DNA of 64,000 nt from Herbaspirillum sp. SJZ106 (GTDB taxonomy: Bacteria; Pseudomonadota; Gammaproteobacteria; Burkholderiales; Burkholderiaceae_D). Positions 7,767 through 16,417 of the stretch are shown piece after piece. The stretch is from contig NZ_VFNI01000003.1 of NCBI RefSeq assembly GCF_006715495.1, forward strand, positions 124,001-188,000. The letters run 5' to 3'. Positions within the stretch are counted from its first letter, which is position 1; every line of letters begins with the position of its first letter. Position numbers and translations under genes: made by a program. The notes below the pieces were generated by a model, which was given only the letters and a program-made list of their open reading frames with translations, was not told the origin of the DNA and did not search any database.

Positions 7767-8516
7767 ATGGCAGGAAAAGTCATCGTAGTGACCGGCGGCA
7801 GCCGCGGTATCGGCGCGGCTACGGCCAAACTGGCGGGGCGGCAAGGTTATGCGGTCTGCGTCAACTATGTGTCCAACCGCGACGCGGCCGAGGCCGTGGC
7901 CGACGAGATCCGCCAGGCCGGCGGCCGCGCCATCACGGTAGCGGGCGATGTGGCCAGGGAGGAAGACATCGTGCGCCTGTTTGCCACCGTCGACCAGGAA
8001 CTGGGTCCGGTCACCGCGCTGGTCAACAATGCCGGCATCCTGGGCCACCAGTCGCGCCTGGACGACATGAGCGCCGAGCGCATCAACCGCGTGCTGGTCG
8101 CCAACATCACCGGCAGCCTCTTGTGCGCGCGCGAGGCTGTCAAGCGCATGTCGACCAGGCATGGCGGCAAAGGCGGCGCCATCGTCAACCTGTCGTCGAT
8201 GGCGGCCAAGCTGGGCGGGCCGGGCGAGTATGTCGATTACGCCGCCTCCAAGGGCGCGATCGACGCCTTTACCATCGGCCTGGCCAAGGAAGTGGCGGCT
8301 GAAGGCATCCGCGTCAACGCCGTGCGTCCGGGGCTGATCTATACTGATATCCACGCCAGCGGCGGCGAAGCCGGCCGCGTCGATCGCCTCAAGGATGCCG
8401 TGCCGATGAAACGCGGCGGCACCGCCGAAGAGGTCGCCAACGCCATCCTGTGGCTGCTGTCGGATGAGTCGTCCTACGCCACCGGCACTTTTATCGACGT
8501 GTCCGGGGGGCGCTGA
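7767..8516 (+). CDS. SDR-family NAD(P)-dependent oxidoreductase
   Basis: A 249-residue classical short-chain dehydrogenase/reductase. The cofactor loop is VTGGSRGIG (residues ~7-15), the structural motif is VNNAG, the catalytic Tyr-Lys pair lies in YVDYAASKGA, and VRPGLIYTDIHA follows. An Asn after beta-2 (VNYVSNRD) suggests NADP(H) preference. The start at 7767 has a strong GGAGGAAGAC just upstream; the frame is open to 7686 without reason to use it. Substrate unknown. The next gene (DUF962) begins 41 bp downstream, so the two may be co-transcribed. Confidence 0.92.
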   Translation: MAGKVIVVTGGSRGIGAATAKLAGRQGYAVCVNYVSNRDAAEAVADEIRQAGGRAITVAGDVAREEDIVRLFATVDQELGPVTALVNNAGILGHQSRLDDMSAERINRVLVANITGSLLCAREAVKRMSTRHGGKGGAIVNLSSMAAKLGGPGEYVDYAASKGAIDAFTIGLAKEVAAEGIRVNAVRPGLIYTDIHASGGEAGRVDRLKDAVPMKRGGTAEEVANAILWLLSDESSYATGTFIDVSGGR

Positions 8517-8557
8517 TCCCCGCTGCATCGGCAGCATCCACCTCGCCGGAGGCCGGC

Positions 8558-9001
8558 ATGAGCATCGTCACCCAGCGCCGTATCGACCAGTTGCTGTCGC
8601 GTTATGCCGAAAGCCACCGGCATCCGCTCAACGAGCGGATCCACTGCGTCTGCGTTCCTGCCATCGTGCTGTCGCTGCTGGGCCTGTGCTGGACGCTATC
8701 GCCGGCCGTGGCGCTGGTGGCGGCGGCCGCCGCGCTGGCGTATTACCTCAGTTTGTCGCCGCCGCTTGCCGCCGGCATGCTGGCCATGACGGCCGTGATG
8801 CTGGTGATCCTGGCCCGTTTGCCGGCGGGCGCGGTGTTGCCGCTGTCGGCGGCGGTCTTCGTGATTGCGTGGATAGGGCAGTTCGTCGGCCACAAGATCG
8901 AGGGCAAGAAGCCTTCCTTTTTCGAGGATGTGCGCTTCCTGCTGATCGGGCCGCTGTTTGTGCTGGGAGTGCTGTACCGGCGCTGGAACATCCGCTACTA
9001 G
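8558..9001 (+). CDS. DUF962/Mpo1-like membrane protein
   Basis: A 147-residue protein with four hydrophobic segments between residues ~25 and 140. It carries the DUF962 signature: SHRHPLNERIHCVCVP at the N-terminus and IGQFVGHKIEGKKPSFFEDV near the C-terminus, followed by RFLLIGPLFVLG. The conserved His residues correspond to the metal-binding site of yeast Mpo1, an Fe-dependent dioxygenase of 2-hydroxy fatty acids. Bacterial members are uncharacterised, so an enzymatic role is only suggested. Confidence 0.88.
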   Translation: MSIVTQRRIDQLLSRYAESHRHPLNERIHCVCVPAIVLSLLGLCWTLSPAVALVAAAAALAYYLSLSPPLAAGMLAMTAVMLVILARLPAGAVLPLSAAVFVIAWIGQFVGHKIEGKKPSFFEDVRFLLIGPLFVLGVLYRRWNIRY

Positions 9002-9071
9002 GGCCGCAATCCGGGCGCAATCCGGGGAAATGATGAAGAAAACAGGGGGAACGAAGCTATTGTAGTCCGGT

Positions 9072-9108
9072 CAACAACGGGTTTGTATTAATATGTCAAG
9101 CGTTGTTG
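9072..9108. promoter_or_regulatory. Inverted repeat in promoter of glycine-zipper lipoprotein
   Basis: CAACAACG at 9072-9079 and CGTTGTTG at 9101-9108 form an 8-bp inverted repeat around an AT-rich -10-like TATTAAT (9087-9093). It is about 100 bp ahead of the lipoprotein start, so an operator is plausible. Confidence 0.4.
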
Positions 9109-9208
9109 GGTTGTTTGCCATACGGGAAATGGCGCGAATGTGCCAACCCTCAATCAGCAAGCAAAAAACAGCCCGATGACCGGGCGAATTTTCAGTTGGA
9201 GTGTCTGT

Positions 9209-9661
9209 ATGAAGAAATTGCTTTTAATCGTTGCACTGAGCTCGCTGGCGGCCGGTTGCGCCTATACGCCGAACTCGGCCAGCGTCTATAACACCCGCCA
9301 GGCCCAGGGCGAGCAGACCGTTCGCATGGGCGTGGTGGAGTCGATCCGCAACGTGACCATCGACAAGGGCGCTTCCGGCGTGGGCACCCTGGCCGGCGGC
9401 GCACTGGGCGGCATCGCGGCCGGTTCCAACATCGGCGGCGGCAATGGCGCGCTGGCAGCCGGCATTATCGGCGCCCTGGCCGGCGGCATCGCCGGCAACC
9501 AGATCGAATCGCGCATGGCCAATCAGGCCGGCCTGGAAATCACCGTGCGCCTGGATAACGGCGAACTGCGCGCCATCACCCAGGATGCGGACGAGGCTTT
9601 CCGCGTCGGCGAACGCGTGCGTTTGCTGTCCAACGGCCGCACCACTCGCGTCACGCATTGA
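9209..9661 (+). CDS. SlyB/Pcp-like outer-membrane lipoprotein with glycine-zipper domain
   Basis: A 150-residue lipoprotein. The signal peptide ends in the lipobox LAAGC (Cys17). Residues ~55-100 are a Gly/Ala-rich glycine-zipper 2TM domain (GTLAGGALGGIAAGSNIGGG and the following GIIGALAGGIAGNQIE), and the C-terminus is a short beta domain (LEITVRLDNGELRAITQDAD). This is the layout of SlyB/Pcp proteins, which stabilise the outer membrane. The start at MKKLLLIVALSS is chosen because the signal peptide begins there; the frame extends to 9140. A repeat element with hairpin ends lies 47 bp downstream and may terminate it. Confidence 0.92.
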   Translation: MKKLLLIVALSSLAAGCAYTPNSASVYNTRQAQGEQTVRMGVVESIRNVTIDKGASGVGTLAGGALGGIAAGSNIGGGNGALAAGIIGALAGGIAGNQIESRMANQAGLEITVRLDNGELRAITQDADEAFRVGERVRLLSNGRTTRVTH

Positions 9662-9708
9662 TGCGCTGAGCCTCACCAGCTCTGCCTGAAAGCAGGGCTT
9701 CGATCCTA

Positions 9709-9903
9709 ATGCCGTTCAGTTAAGCGCTGAACGGCATTTGTGTTTGTGGAGGTTTGAGGAGACCAGACTCCGTTCGCCCTGAGTAGCTGCGCAGCAGCGT
9801 ATCGAAGGGCAGGCAAGGCCGCTGATGCTGGCGCGCTGGCTTCGATACGGCCCGAACGGGCTCGGTGATGAGTGGTTCAGAATGAGCTTTAACTGAACGA
9901 CAT
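9709..9903. repeat. MITE-like repeat A, copy 1
   Basis: A 195-bp element bounded by ATGCCGTTCAGTTAA and its inverted copy TTAACTGAACGACAT (one mismatch). The left end also folds as a hairpin, ATGCCGTTCAG / CTGAACGGCAT. The interior contains CGTTCGCCCTGAGTAGCTGC and GCAGCGTATCGAAGGGC. A longer copy is at 20737-20960 and a solo end at 22233-22247. No coding capacity. Confidence 0.88.
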
Positions 9904-9936
9904 CAGGACTTCGGTCCTGCTTTTTTCGTCCATTGT

Positions 9937-10545
9937 TCAGGTGTCGCCGATCGCGCCGCCATGCTTTTCGCGCTCCATCCATTGCGCGCGCGAGATCCGG
10001 TACAGGCGGTGCTGGCGCAGCGGGTGTTGCGCGGGCAGGCGCGGATGCGGGAAGTCTTCGCGCACATCGCAGTGCATGCCCAGCCGGCGCATGACCGCCA
10101 GCGAATTGAGGTTGGCGGGGACGGTGAAGGCGACGATTTCCGGCAGCGCCAGGGTATGGAAGCCGTAACGCAGGGCGCAGGCGGCCGCTTCGGTGGCATA
10201 GCCTTGCCCCCACATCGACGACGCCAGGCGCCAGGCTATTTCCACCGCCGGCGTGAAGTGGGCCTCGAAAGACACGTTGAGCAGGCCGACAACGCCCGCG
10301 AATTCGCTGATGCCCGGGATTTCCACTACCCACGGCCCGAAGCCGTATCGGTCGAAATGCACCTGGATGTGGTCGGCCAGCGCATCGCTGTCATCGCGCG
10401 CAAGCGGCGCGGGGAAGTGCTTCATGACCAGCGGATCGGCATTGATCGCGGCAAAAGGGGCGCGGTCGCCGGCGCGCCAGGGGCGCAGCAGCACCCGCGC
10501 ACCCCGCAGCAATGCCGGGTCAGGCAGCGGGCGGCGCTTCGTCAT
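9937..10545 (-). CDS. GNAT N-acetyltransferase, RimJ/RimL type
   Basis: A 202-residue acetyl-CoA-dependent N-acetyltransferase of the RimJ/RimL group. The N-terminal LLRPWRAGDRAPFAAINADP, GLLNVSFEAHFTPAVEIAWR and the acetyl-CoA loop WGQGYATEAA are diagnostic, followed by AFTVPANLNSLAVMRRLGM. The acceptor is unknown. The start overlaps the end of the FUSC gene by 26 bp in the same direction, so the two are probably co-transcribed. Confidence 0.9.
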   Translation of the reverse strand: MTKRRPLPDPALLRGARVLLRPWRAGDRAPFAAINADPLVMKHFPAPLARDDSDALADHIQVHFDRYGFGPWVVEIPGISEFAGVVGLLNVSFEAHFTPAVEIAWRLASSMWGQGYATEAAACALRYGFHTLALPEIVAFTVPANLNSLAVMRRLGMHCDVREDFPHPRLPAQHPLRQHRLYRISRAQWMEREKHGGAIGDT

Positions 10546-11044
10546 GCTGTTGCCGGCGCTTGACCAGCCAGATATAGAGCACGGTTTGCAGCAGCGCCAT
10601 CGTGCTGCCGACGATCACTTCTCCCACGCGCATGAAGGCCAGGTGCAGTTCCTCGTGCAAGCCGCTGCCGGTGAAGGCCGCCGACAGCAGGATCACCACC
10701 GTCGCCGGCCCCAGGCGCCAGTTGCTGGGATAGTTTTGCAGCAGCATCGCCACCACCACGGCGGCCGTCAGCGCCACCAGCATCGCCAGGAAGGTGGGGC
10801 CGAAAATGACCAGCGCGATACAGGAGACCACGCAGCCGGAAATGGTGTTGATCAGCCGGGCGCGGAAGTTGGCCTTGGCCACCGTCATATCGGGCTCGGT
10901 GACAATGATCAGCGAAATCATCGCCCAGTAGGGTTCCTGGATGCCGAGCGCGCGCAGCCCGTACCACAGGATCAGGCAGCCCGAGAGGATCTTGACCAGA
11001 TAGACCAGGGCGTTCTTGCGCGGATTGATGAAGTTGAATTCCAT
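10520..11044 (-). CDS. FUSC-family inner-membrane protein
   Basis: A 174-residue membrane protein with five or six hydrophobic segments. The start of the domain, AMISLIIVTEPDMTVAKANF, followed by RLINTISGCVVSCIALVIFG, is characteristic of the FUSC (fusaric-acid-resistance-like) fold. It is much shorter than full-length AaeB-type exporters and has no cytoplasmic domain, so it is a small stand-alone version; its transport role is not established. The start at MEFNFINPRK is preferred over an ATG 18 bp upstream. It precedes the overlapping GNAT gene. Confidence 0.8.
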   Translation of the reverse strand: MEFNFINPRKNALVYLVKILSGCLILWYGLRALGIQEPYWAMISLIIVTEPDMTVAKANFRARLINTISGCVVSCIALVIFGPTFLAMLVALTAAVVVAMLLQNYPSNWRLGPATVVILLSAAFTGSGLHEELHLAFMRVGEVIVGSTMALLQTVLYIWLVKRRQQHDEAPPAA

Positions 11045-11116
11045 GGTGCAGTTGCCAGGCATGCCGCCATACGGCGATGGCGTGCGCGGCTGCGCGTGGT
11101 TCAGCCGTTGTCAGTA

Positions 11117-11503
11117 TTATTGCGAGAGTTTGTCGCGCGCGTCTTTCAGTTCCGCCTCGGCATCGTGCAGCTTCTTTTCCTGCTGGGCGATTTTCTTCGG
11201 CTTGCCCTTGGCTTTGGCCTTGTCCAGGTCGGCCTGGCGGGCTGCGACTTTGTCTTCCTTCTTCTTCACGTCGGCTTCGCGTTCGCGGCGCAAGCCTTCG
11301 TCGGTGCAGTTCGCTTCCAACTGCTGTTGGGCGATCTTCAGTTTAGCTTCCTGCGCCTTGTTGCCGTGCGCGCGCGCCTGTTCGAGCTGGGCCTGGACAT
11401 CGGCCTTCTTGGCGGCGCAGCCGGTCAGGGCTTGCGCCGACACATGGCCGGCGGCAGCCAGGCCGACGATCAGGGAAAGCGACAAGGCGGGAAGTTTTTT
11501 CAT
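11117..11503 (-). CDS. DUF1090 family periplasmic protein
   Basis: A 128-residue protein with a signal peptide (residues 1-23, ending HVSA), then a Cys-containing segment (LTGCAAKKADVQAQLEQA) and a long charged coiled coil rich in Lys, Ala and Glu (residues ~35-126). This matches DUF1090 (E. coli YqjC-like) in length and pattern, including the second Cys in LEANCTDEGL, which can pair with the first. Function unknown; periplasmic location is inferred from the signal peptide. It stands alone between FUSC and htpG. Confidence 0.88.
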   Translation of the reverse strand: MKKLPALSLSLIVGLAAAGHVSAQALTGCAAKKADVQAQLEQARAHGNKAQEAKLKIAQQQLEANCTDEGLRREREADVKKKEDKVAARQADLDKAKAKGKPKKIAQQEKKLHDAEAELKDARDKLSQ

Positions 11504-11613
11504 GGAGGTCTCCGGATAATGGGGCGAAAGGGAAATGCCGTCCTACTGTATAGCGCATGCGTTGCCGAGGCAACCTGTGAAGGTTGCGTGCGGGAGAATG
11601 CGTCCAACCGACG

Positions 11614-11640
11614 AAAACGGCGGCCCGGGGGCCGCCGTTT
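11614..11640 (-). terminator. Terminator-like hairpin after htpG
   Basis: A GC-rich inverted repeat (AAACGGCGGC / GCCGCCGTTT) begins 21 bp after the htpG stop. On the minus strand it is followed by TTTTCG, a short U tract, so termination may be partial. Confidence 0.65.
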
Positions 11641-11661
11641 CATGATGCCGGTATGGCGGGA

Positions 11662-13572
11662 TTACTTCGATGCCATTCCCAGCAACATATCGTTCAAGCG
11701 CTTGACGAATCCCGACGGATCGCCCAGCGCGCCGCCTTCGGCCAGCAGGGCCTGGTCGAACAGCAGGTGCGACCAGTCGTCGAACCTGGCCTCTTCATAC
11801 TTCAGGCGCTGCACCAGCGGGTGGTCCGGGTTGATTTCCAGGGTCGGCTTGGACTCCGGCGCGTTCTGGCCGGCCGCCTTGAGCATGCGCACCAGGTTGC
11901 CCGACAGTTCGTTCTCGTCGGCCACCAGGCAGGCCGGCGAATCGGTCAGGCGGAAGGTTACGCGCACGTCCTTGGCCTTGTCGGCCAGTACGGTCTTCAT
12001 CTTCTCGACCAGTTCCTTGTAGTCGGCCTGGGTTTCTTCATGCTGCTTCTTCTCGGCTTCGTTTTCCAGCTTGCCGAGGTCGAGGCCGCCCTTGGCCACG
12101 GAAGCCAGTTCCTTGCCGTCGAAGTCCTGCAGGAAGGACAGCATCCACTCGTCCACGCGGTCGGTCAGCAACAGCACTTCCACTCCCTTCTTGCGGAAGA
12201 TTTCCAGGTGCGGGCTGTTCCTGGCGGCCTGGTGGTTTTCGGCGGTGACGTAGTAGATCTTGTCCTGGCCTTCCTTCATGCGGCCGATGTAGTCGGCCAA
12301 GGAAGTGTTCTGGACATCGCTGTCATTGTGGGTGGAGGCAAAGCGCAGCAGCCTGGCGATGCGTTCCTTGTTGGCGGCGTCTTCGCCGATGCCTTCCTTG
12401 AGCACCTGGCCGAATTCGGTCCAGAAGCCGGCGTACTTGTCCTTCTGCGCCTGTTCGTCGCTGTTGGCCAGTTCTTCCAGCAGGCTCAGCACGCGCTTGG
12501 TCGAGCCTTCGCGGATGGCGCGCACGTCGCGCGACTCCTGCAGGATCTCGCGCGACACGTTCAGAGGCAGGTCGGCCGAATCGATCACGCCCTTGACGAA
12601 GCGCAGGTAGACCGGCATCAACTGCTCGGCGTCATCCATGATGAACACGCGCTTGACGTACAGCTTGATGCCGCCGCGCTTGTTGCGATCCCACATGTCG
12701 AACGGCGCGCGCGCCGGGATGTACAGCAGCTGGGTATATTCGCTGCGGCCTTCCACACGGTTGTGGGTATAGGCCAGCGGGGCGCCGAAGTCGTGCGAGA
12801 TGTGCTTGTAGAACTCTTCGTACTGCTCGGGCGTGATGTCGGACTTGCTGCGGGTCCACAGGGCGCTGGCCTGGTTGACGGTTTCCAGTTCGTCCTTCTG
12901 GACGGTTTCCTTCTTCTCCTCGTCCCATTCCTCCTTGTGCATCAGGATGGGCAGCGAGATATGGTCGGAATACTTGCGGATGATCGATTTCAATTGCCAG
13001 GCGGAAAGGAACTCGTCTTCGCCTTCGCGCAAATGCAGGATGATGTCGGTGCCGCGGTTGGGCTTGTCGATCGCTTCTATCGAGAAGTCGCCCGCGCCTT
13101 CGGATTCCCAGCGTACGCCTTCATCGGCCGGGGTGCCGGCGCGGCGGGTCTCGACCGTGATGCGGTCGGCGATGATGAAGCCGGAGTAGAAGCCCACGCC
13201 GAACTGGCCGATCAGGGCCGCATCCTTCTGCTGGTCGCCGGAGAGCCGGGAGAAGAATTCCTTGGTGCCGGACTTGGCGATGGTGCCCAGGTGCGAGATC
13301 GCCTCGTCGCGGTTCATGCCGATGCCGTTGTCCGAGATCGTGATGGTGCGGGCGGCCTGGTCGAAGCTGACCTTGATCTTCAGTTCGGGGTCGTTTTCGA
13401 ACAGGGCGGCGTTGTTGATGGCTTCGAAGCGCAGCTTGTCGGCAGCGTCGGAAGCGTTGGAGATCAGCTCGCGCAGGAAGATTTCCTTGTTGGAATACAG
13501 CGAGTGGATCATCAGTTGGAGCAATTGCTTGACTTCAGCCTGAAAGCCCATGGTCTGTTTTTCGGATGCCAT
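11662..13572 (-). CDS. htpG: Molecular chaperone HtpG (Hsp90)
   Basis: A 636-residue cytoplasmic ATP-dependent Hsp90 chaperone. The N-terminal ATPase domain shows [19 protein letters not shown], the nucleotide-binding [13 protein letters not shown] and [12 protein letters not shown]. The middle domain includes [20 protein letters not shown] with the catalytic-loop Arg, and the C-terminal dimerisation domain is complete. Length is normal for HtpG. It is transcribed alone from a sigma32-like promoter (13635-13662), consistent with heat induction. Confidence 0.98.
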   Translation of the reverse strand: MASEKQTMGFQAEVKQLLQLMIHSLYSNKEIFLRELISNASDAADKLRFEAINNAALFENDPELKIKVSFDQAARTITISDNGIGMNRDEAISHLGTIAKSGTKEFFSRLSGDQQKDAALIGQFGVGFYSGFIIADRITVETRRAGTPADEGVRWESEGAGDFSIEAIDKPNRGTDIILHLREGEDEFLSAWQLKSIIRKYSDHISLPILMHKEEWDEEKKETVQKDELETVNQASALWTRSKSDITPEQYEEFYKHISHDFGAPLAYTHNRVEGRSEYTQLLYIPARAPFDMWDRNKRGGIKLYVKRVFIMDDAEQLMPVYLRFVKGVIDSADLPLNVSREILQESRDVRAIREGSTKRVLSLLEELANSDEQAQKDKYAGFWTEFGQVLKEGIGEDAANKERIARLLRFASTHNDSDVQNTSLADYIGRMKEGQDKIYYVTAENHQAARNSPHLEIFRKKGVEVLLLTDRVDEWMLSFLQDFDGKELASVAKGGLDLGKLENEAEKKQHEETQADYKELVEKMKTVLADKAKDVRVTFRLTDSPACLVADENELSGNLVRMLKAAGQNAPESKPTLEINPDHPLVQRLKYEEARFDDWSHLLFDQALLAEGGALGDPSGFVKRLNDMLLGMASK

Positions 13573-13634
13573 GTTTCTTTATTTCCTTGTGATTAAAGCA
13601 AGTGGTTAGGGGAAGACAATCTTAACGGGGGCAG

Positions 13635-13662
13635 ATATAGGGCGGGAAATGCGGTTTTCAAC
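13635..13662 (-). promoter_or_regulatory. Sigma32-like promoter of htpG
   Basis: On the minus strand, GTTGAAA is followed by a 13-nt spacer and CCCTATAT, close to the heat-shock consensus CTTGAAA-N12-14-CCCCATNT. It lies about 65 bp upstream of the htpG start. A perfect 10-bp palindrome AAATGCGGTT-TTC-AACCGCATTT (13647-13669) overlaps the -35 half. Confidence 0.7.
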
Positions 13663-13698
13663 CGCATTTTCATGGATTTTTTGCATTCGTGGCGGGCG

Positions 13699-15225
13699 TC
13701 AGCGCCCCAGTTCGTGCTCCAGGAAACGCCAGATGCCCGGATCGGCCATGCTGGCCACATTGATGCGCATGCGCGTGGAGGGCAACTGGCTGGGCGAGAA
13801 CAGGCTGCCCGGCGCCAGCAGGAAGCCTTGCTCCATCGCCTTCTCGGTCAGCACGTTGGTGTCGCAGTGCGTCTCCACCCACAGGAACATGCCGCAGGGC
13901 GGCGGTTCGCCCACATCCATGCCCAGTTTTTCGAGCTGGCGCACGACCTTGTCGCGGGTACTGTTCAAGCGTGCGCGCAGGCGTTCGGCATGCTTGCGGT
14001 AATGCCCTTCGGACAGGATCTTGTAGGCCACGCGCTCGCCGATCTCGCTGGTGGTCAGGGTCGACAGCATCTTGCGGTCGGCCAGGTGCCGCGCCAGTTC
14101 GGCCGAGGTGGCGATGAAGCCCACCCGCAGGTTGGCCGACAGGGTCTTGGAAAATCCCCCCAGGTAGATCACCCGGTGCAACTGGTCCAGCGCGGCGATG
14201 CGGGTGGCCGGCTGGACCGAGGAGCCGGGATGCATGTCGCAGTAGATATCGTCCTCGACGATGGTGAAGTCGTGCTCCTCGGCGATGCGCAAGACCTGGA
14301 ACGCCTTGGCGGCCGACATCGAGGTCGAGGTAGGATTGTGCAGCACCGAATTGATCACGTACAGCTTGGGCTTATGCAGCGCCGCCAGCTCGGATAGCTT
14401 GGCGATGTCGGGCCCATCGGCCAGGCGCGGGATGCCGACTACCTTGGCGCCGAGCGCGGCGAAGGAGCCGAACATCAGGAACCAGGCCGGGTCGTCGACG
14501 AAGATCACATCGCCGGGACGCAGGAAATGGCGCGCGACGGTATCCAGCGCCTGCGTCACGCCCGCGGTCATGACGATTTGTTCGGGGCTGGCGGCGATTT
14601 CATGTTCGGCCAGTTTCAATTGCAATTGCTGGCGCAGCGGCAGGAAGCCTTGCGGCGTGCCGTAGCCCAGCAGCAGCGACTGGTTCTCGCGGCTGACGGC
14701 GCGCAGGGCGTTGGCGATCAGTTCCCCGTCCAGCCAGTCTGCCGGCAGCAGCCCGCCGCCCGGCATCTTTTGCGGCGGCATCTGGCGAAACATGTTGCGC
14801 ACCAGCCAGACCACATCCAGCGCGCCTTCCGCATTCTCCTGGGCAATGGCCGCGCGCGGCGCGGCGGCGCTGAAATTGCCATGCATCGGGCCCACCGGCG
14901 AGCGCTCCCGCACGTAGAAACCGGAGCCGCGGCGCGACTCCAGGAAACCCTGCGCCACCAGCCGGTCGTAGGCTTCCACGACGGTAAAGCGCGAGACCTC
15001 GTGGGTGTCGGCGAACTGGCGGATCGAAGGCATGCGGGCGCCGGTGCGCAACAGCTTGTCGTCGATGCGCGAGCGGATGCCGCGCACGATCTGCTCCACC
15101 AGCGAGTCCCCGCTTTCGCGCGACAGCAAGGGCCAGCCGGGGGCGAGCGCGGCTTCGTTGCTGCCGGCATTGGCGGCCGGGGATGGCGGGGAAAGCAAGT
15201 TGGAGCGTTTCACTGTATTGGTCAT
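13699..15225 (-). CDS. MocR-type transcriptional regulator (GntR HTH + aminotransferase domain)
   Basis: A 508-residue PLP-binding regulator. Residues ~37-105 form a GntR winged helix (IVRGIRSRIDDKLLRTGARM, SIRQFADTHEVSRFTVVEAY), and residues ~150-500 are a fold-type-I aminotransferase domain with the PLP-lysine motif GGFSKTLSANLRVGF. MocR proteins use PLP or a PLP-amino-acid adduct as effector. The gene is divergent from a PLP-dependent threonine-dehydratase-like gene 151 bp away, which it most likely controls. The intergenic region holds direct repeats TGTATCGGT and TGTACTGGT (15261-15280). Confidence 0.93.
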   Translation of the reverse strand: MTNTVKRSNLLSPPSPAANAGSNEAALAPGWPLLSRESGDSLVEQIVRGIRSRIDDKLLRTGARMPSIRQFADTHEVSRFTVVEAYDRLVAQGFLESRRGSGFYVRERSPVGPMHGNFSAAAPRAAIAQENAEGALDVVWLVRNMFRQMPPQKMPGGGLLPADWLDGELIANALRAVSRENQSLLLGYGTPQGFLPLRQQLQLKLAEHEIAASPEQIVMTAGVTQALDTVARHFLRPGDVIFVDDPAWFLMFGSFAALGAKVVGIPRLADGPDIAKLSELAALHKPKLYVINSVLHNPTSTSMSAAKAFQVLRIAEEHDFTIVEDDIYCDMHPGSSVQPATRIAALDQLHRVIYLGGFSKTLSANLRVGFIATSAELARHLADRKMLSTLTTSEIGERVAYKILSEGHYRKHAERLRARLNSTRDKVVRQLEKLGMDVGEPPPCGMFLWVETHCDTNVLTEKAMEQGFLLAPGSLFSPSQLPSTRMRINVASMADPGIWRFLEHELGR

Positions 15226-15260
15226 TTTGCCGTGACAATATCCGGAGTTATTTGCTTAAG

Positions 15261-15280
15261 TGTATCGGTGCTGTACTGGT
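15261..15280. promoter_or_regulatory. Candidate MocR operator
   Basis: Direct repeats TGTATCGGT (15261-15269) and TGTACTGGT (15272-15280), one helical turn (11 bp) apart. They sit between the divergent MocR regulator and the threonine-dehydratase-like gene. MocR regulators commonly bind direct repeats in such gaps; the assignment is by position and pattern only. Confidence 0.45.
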
Positions 15281-15376
15281 ATTGTCGATTACGATGGCTT
15301 CCAATGCAAGGCTGATCGAAAGCAACACGGGAGCCTTGTCCAGCCATGCCACACGCCATTGCCAAGGAGACACGCC

Positions 15377-16417
15377 ATGACCCACGCCGCCAACGAACTG
15401 CTGCCCAGCCGCGCCGAGATCGAGCAGGCAGCCCAGGTCGTCTATGGCGCGATGGCGCCGACGCCGCAATTGTCATGGCCGCTGCTGAACCAGGCGCTGG
15501 GCGCCCAGGTGTGGGTCAAGCACGAGAACCATGCGCCGACCGGCGCCTTCAAGGTGCGCGGCGGCATGGTCTACCTCGACAAGCTGGTGCGCGAACAGCC
15601 GCAAGTGCGCGGCGTGATTTCCGCCACGCGCGGCAACCACGGCCAGTCGGTCGGGCTGGCGGCCAGCCGTTTCGGCCTGCAGGCCACCATCGTCGTCCCG
15701 CAGGGCAACAGCCGCGAAAAGAACGCCGCCATGCGCGCCTTGGGCGTCGCGCTGGTCGAGCATGGCAGCGAGTTCCAGGAAAGCCGCGAACATGCCCAGC
15801 AACTGGCGCGCGAGCAGCAACTGCACATGATCCCGTCGTTCCACCGCGACCTGGTGGCCGGCGTGTCGACCTACTGGATGGAGCTGATGGCCGCCCAGCC
15901 GGAGCTGGACGTGGTGCTGGTGCCGATCGGCCAGGGCTCGGGCATGTGCGGCGCGGTGGCCGCGCGCAATGCGCTGGGGCGCAAGACGCGTGTGATCGGC
16001 GTGGTGTCGGCGCATGCGCTGGCGTACAAGCTGTCGTTCGAACAGGGAATAAAGGTCGAGTCGCCGGTGTCGACCCGCATCGCCGACGGCGTCGCCTGCC
16101 GCGTGCCTGATGAAGCTTCGCTGGCGGTGCTGCGGGCCGAGGTCGATGAAGTGATCGCCGTCACCGACGACGAAGTGATGGATGCCATGAAGATGTTCTT
16201 CATCGCCACCCACAACGTGGCCGAAGGCGCCGGCGCCTGTGCGCTGGCGGCCGCGCTGCAGATCCGTGCGCGCCTGCAGGGGCGCAAGGTCGGCGTGACG
16301 CTGTCGGGCGGCAATGTCGACCACGATGTGTTCGCCCGCGTGCTGATGCGGGAAGCCGCAACCGATGTGCATGCGATGGCGCAGGTGTTGCCATTGCGGC
16401 AGCGGAGGACGGCATGA
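15377..16417 (+). CDS. Threonine/serine dehydratase-like PLP enzyme
   Basis: A 346-residue fold-type-II PLP enzyme predicted to deaminate threonine or serine (or a related hydroxyamino acid) to the 2-oxo acid. The PLP lysine is in APTGAFKVRGG, followed by ATRGNHGQSVGLAA and the phosphate-cradle motif VTLSGGNVD. It lacks the C-terminal ACT regulatory domains of biosynthetic IlvA, so it is the short catabolic type; hydroxyectoine-utilisation EutB is a related alternative. The ATG at 15377 has AAGGAGA at the right spacing. It overlaps the next gene by 4 bp (ATGA) and heads a dehydratase-DUF2917-LysE-EamA run. Confidence 0.88.
   Translation: MTHAANELLPSRAEIEQAAQVVYGAMAPTPQLSWPLLNQALGAQVWVKHENHAPTGAFKVRGGMVYLDKLVREQPQVRGVISATRGNHGQSVGLAASRFGLQATIVVPQGNSREKNAAMRALGVALVEHGSEFQESREHAQQLAREQQLHMIPSFHRDLVAGVSTYWMELMAAQPELDVVLVPIGQGSGMCGAVAARNALGRKTRVIGVVSAHALAYKLSFEQGIKVESPVSTRIADGVACRVPDEASLAVLRAEVDEVIAVTDDEVMDAMKMFFIATHNVAEGAGACALAAALQIRARLQGRKVGVTLSGGNVDHDVFARVLMREAATDVHAMAQVLPLRQRRTA

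Noticed and set aside
10253-12022. 589-codon plus-strand ORF across GNAT, FUSC and DUF1090
   Set aside because: Spans three recognisable minus-strand genes and shows no domain.
11584-13596. 670-codon ORF opposite htpG
   Set aside because: Complete antisense of a certain Hsp90 gene; long only because of high GC.
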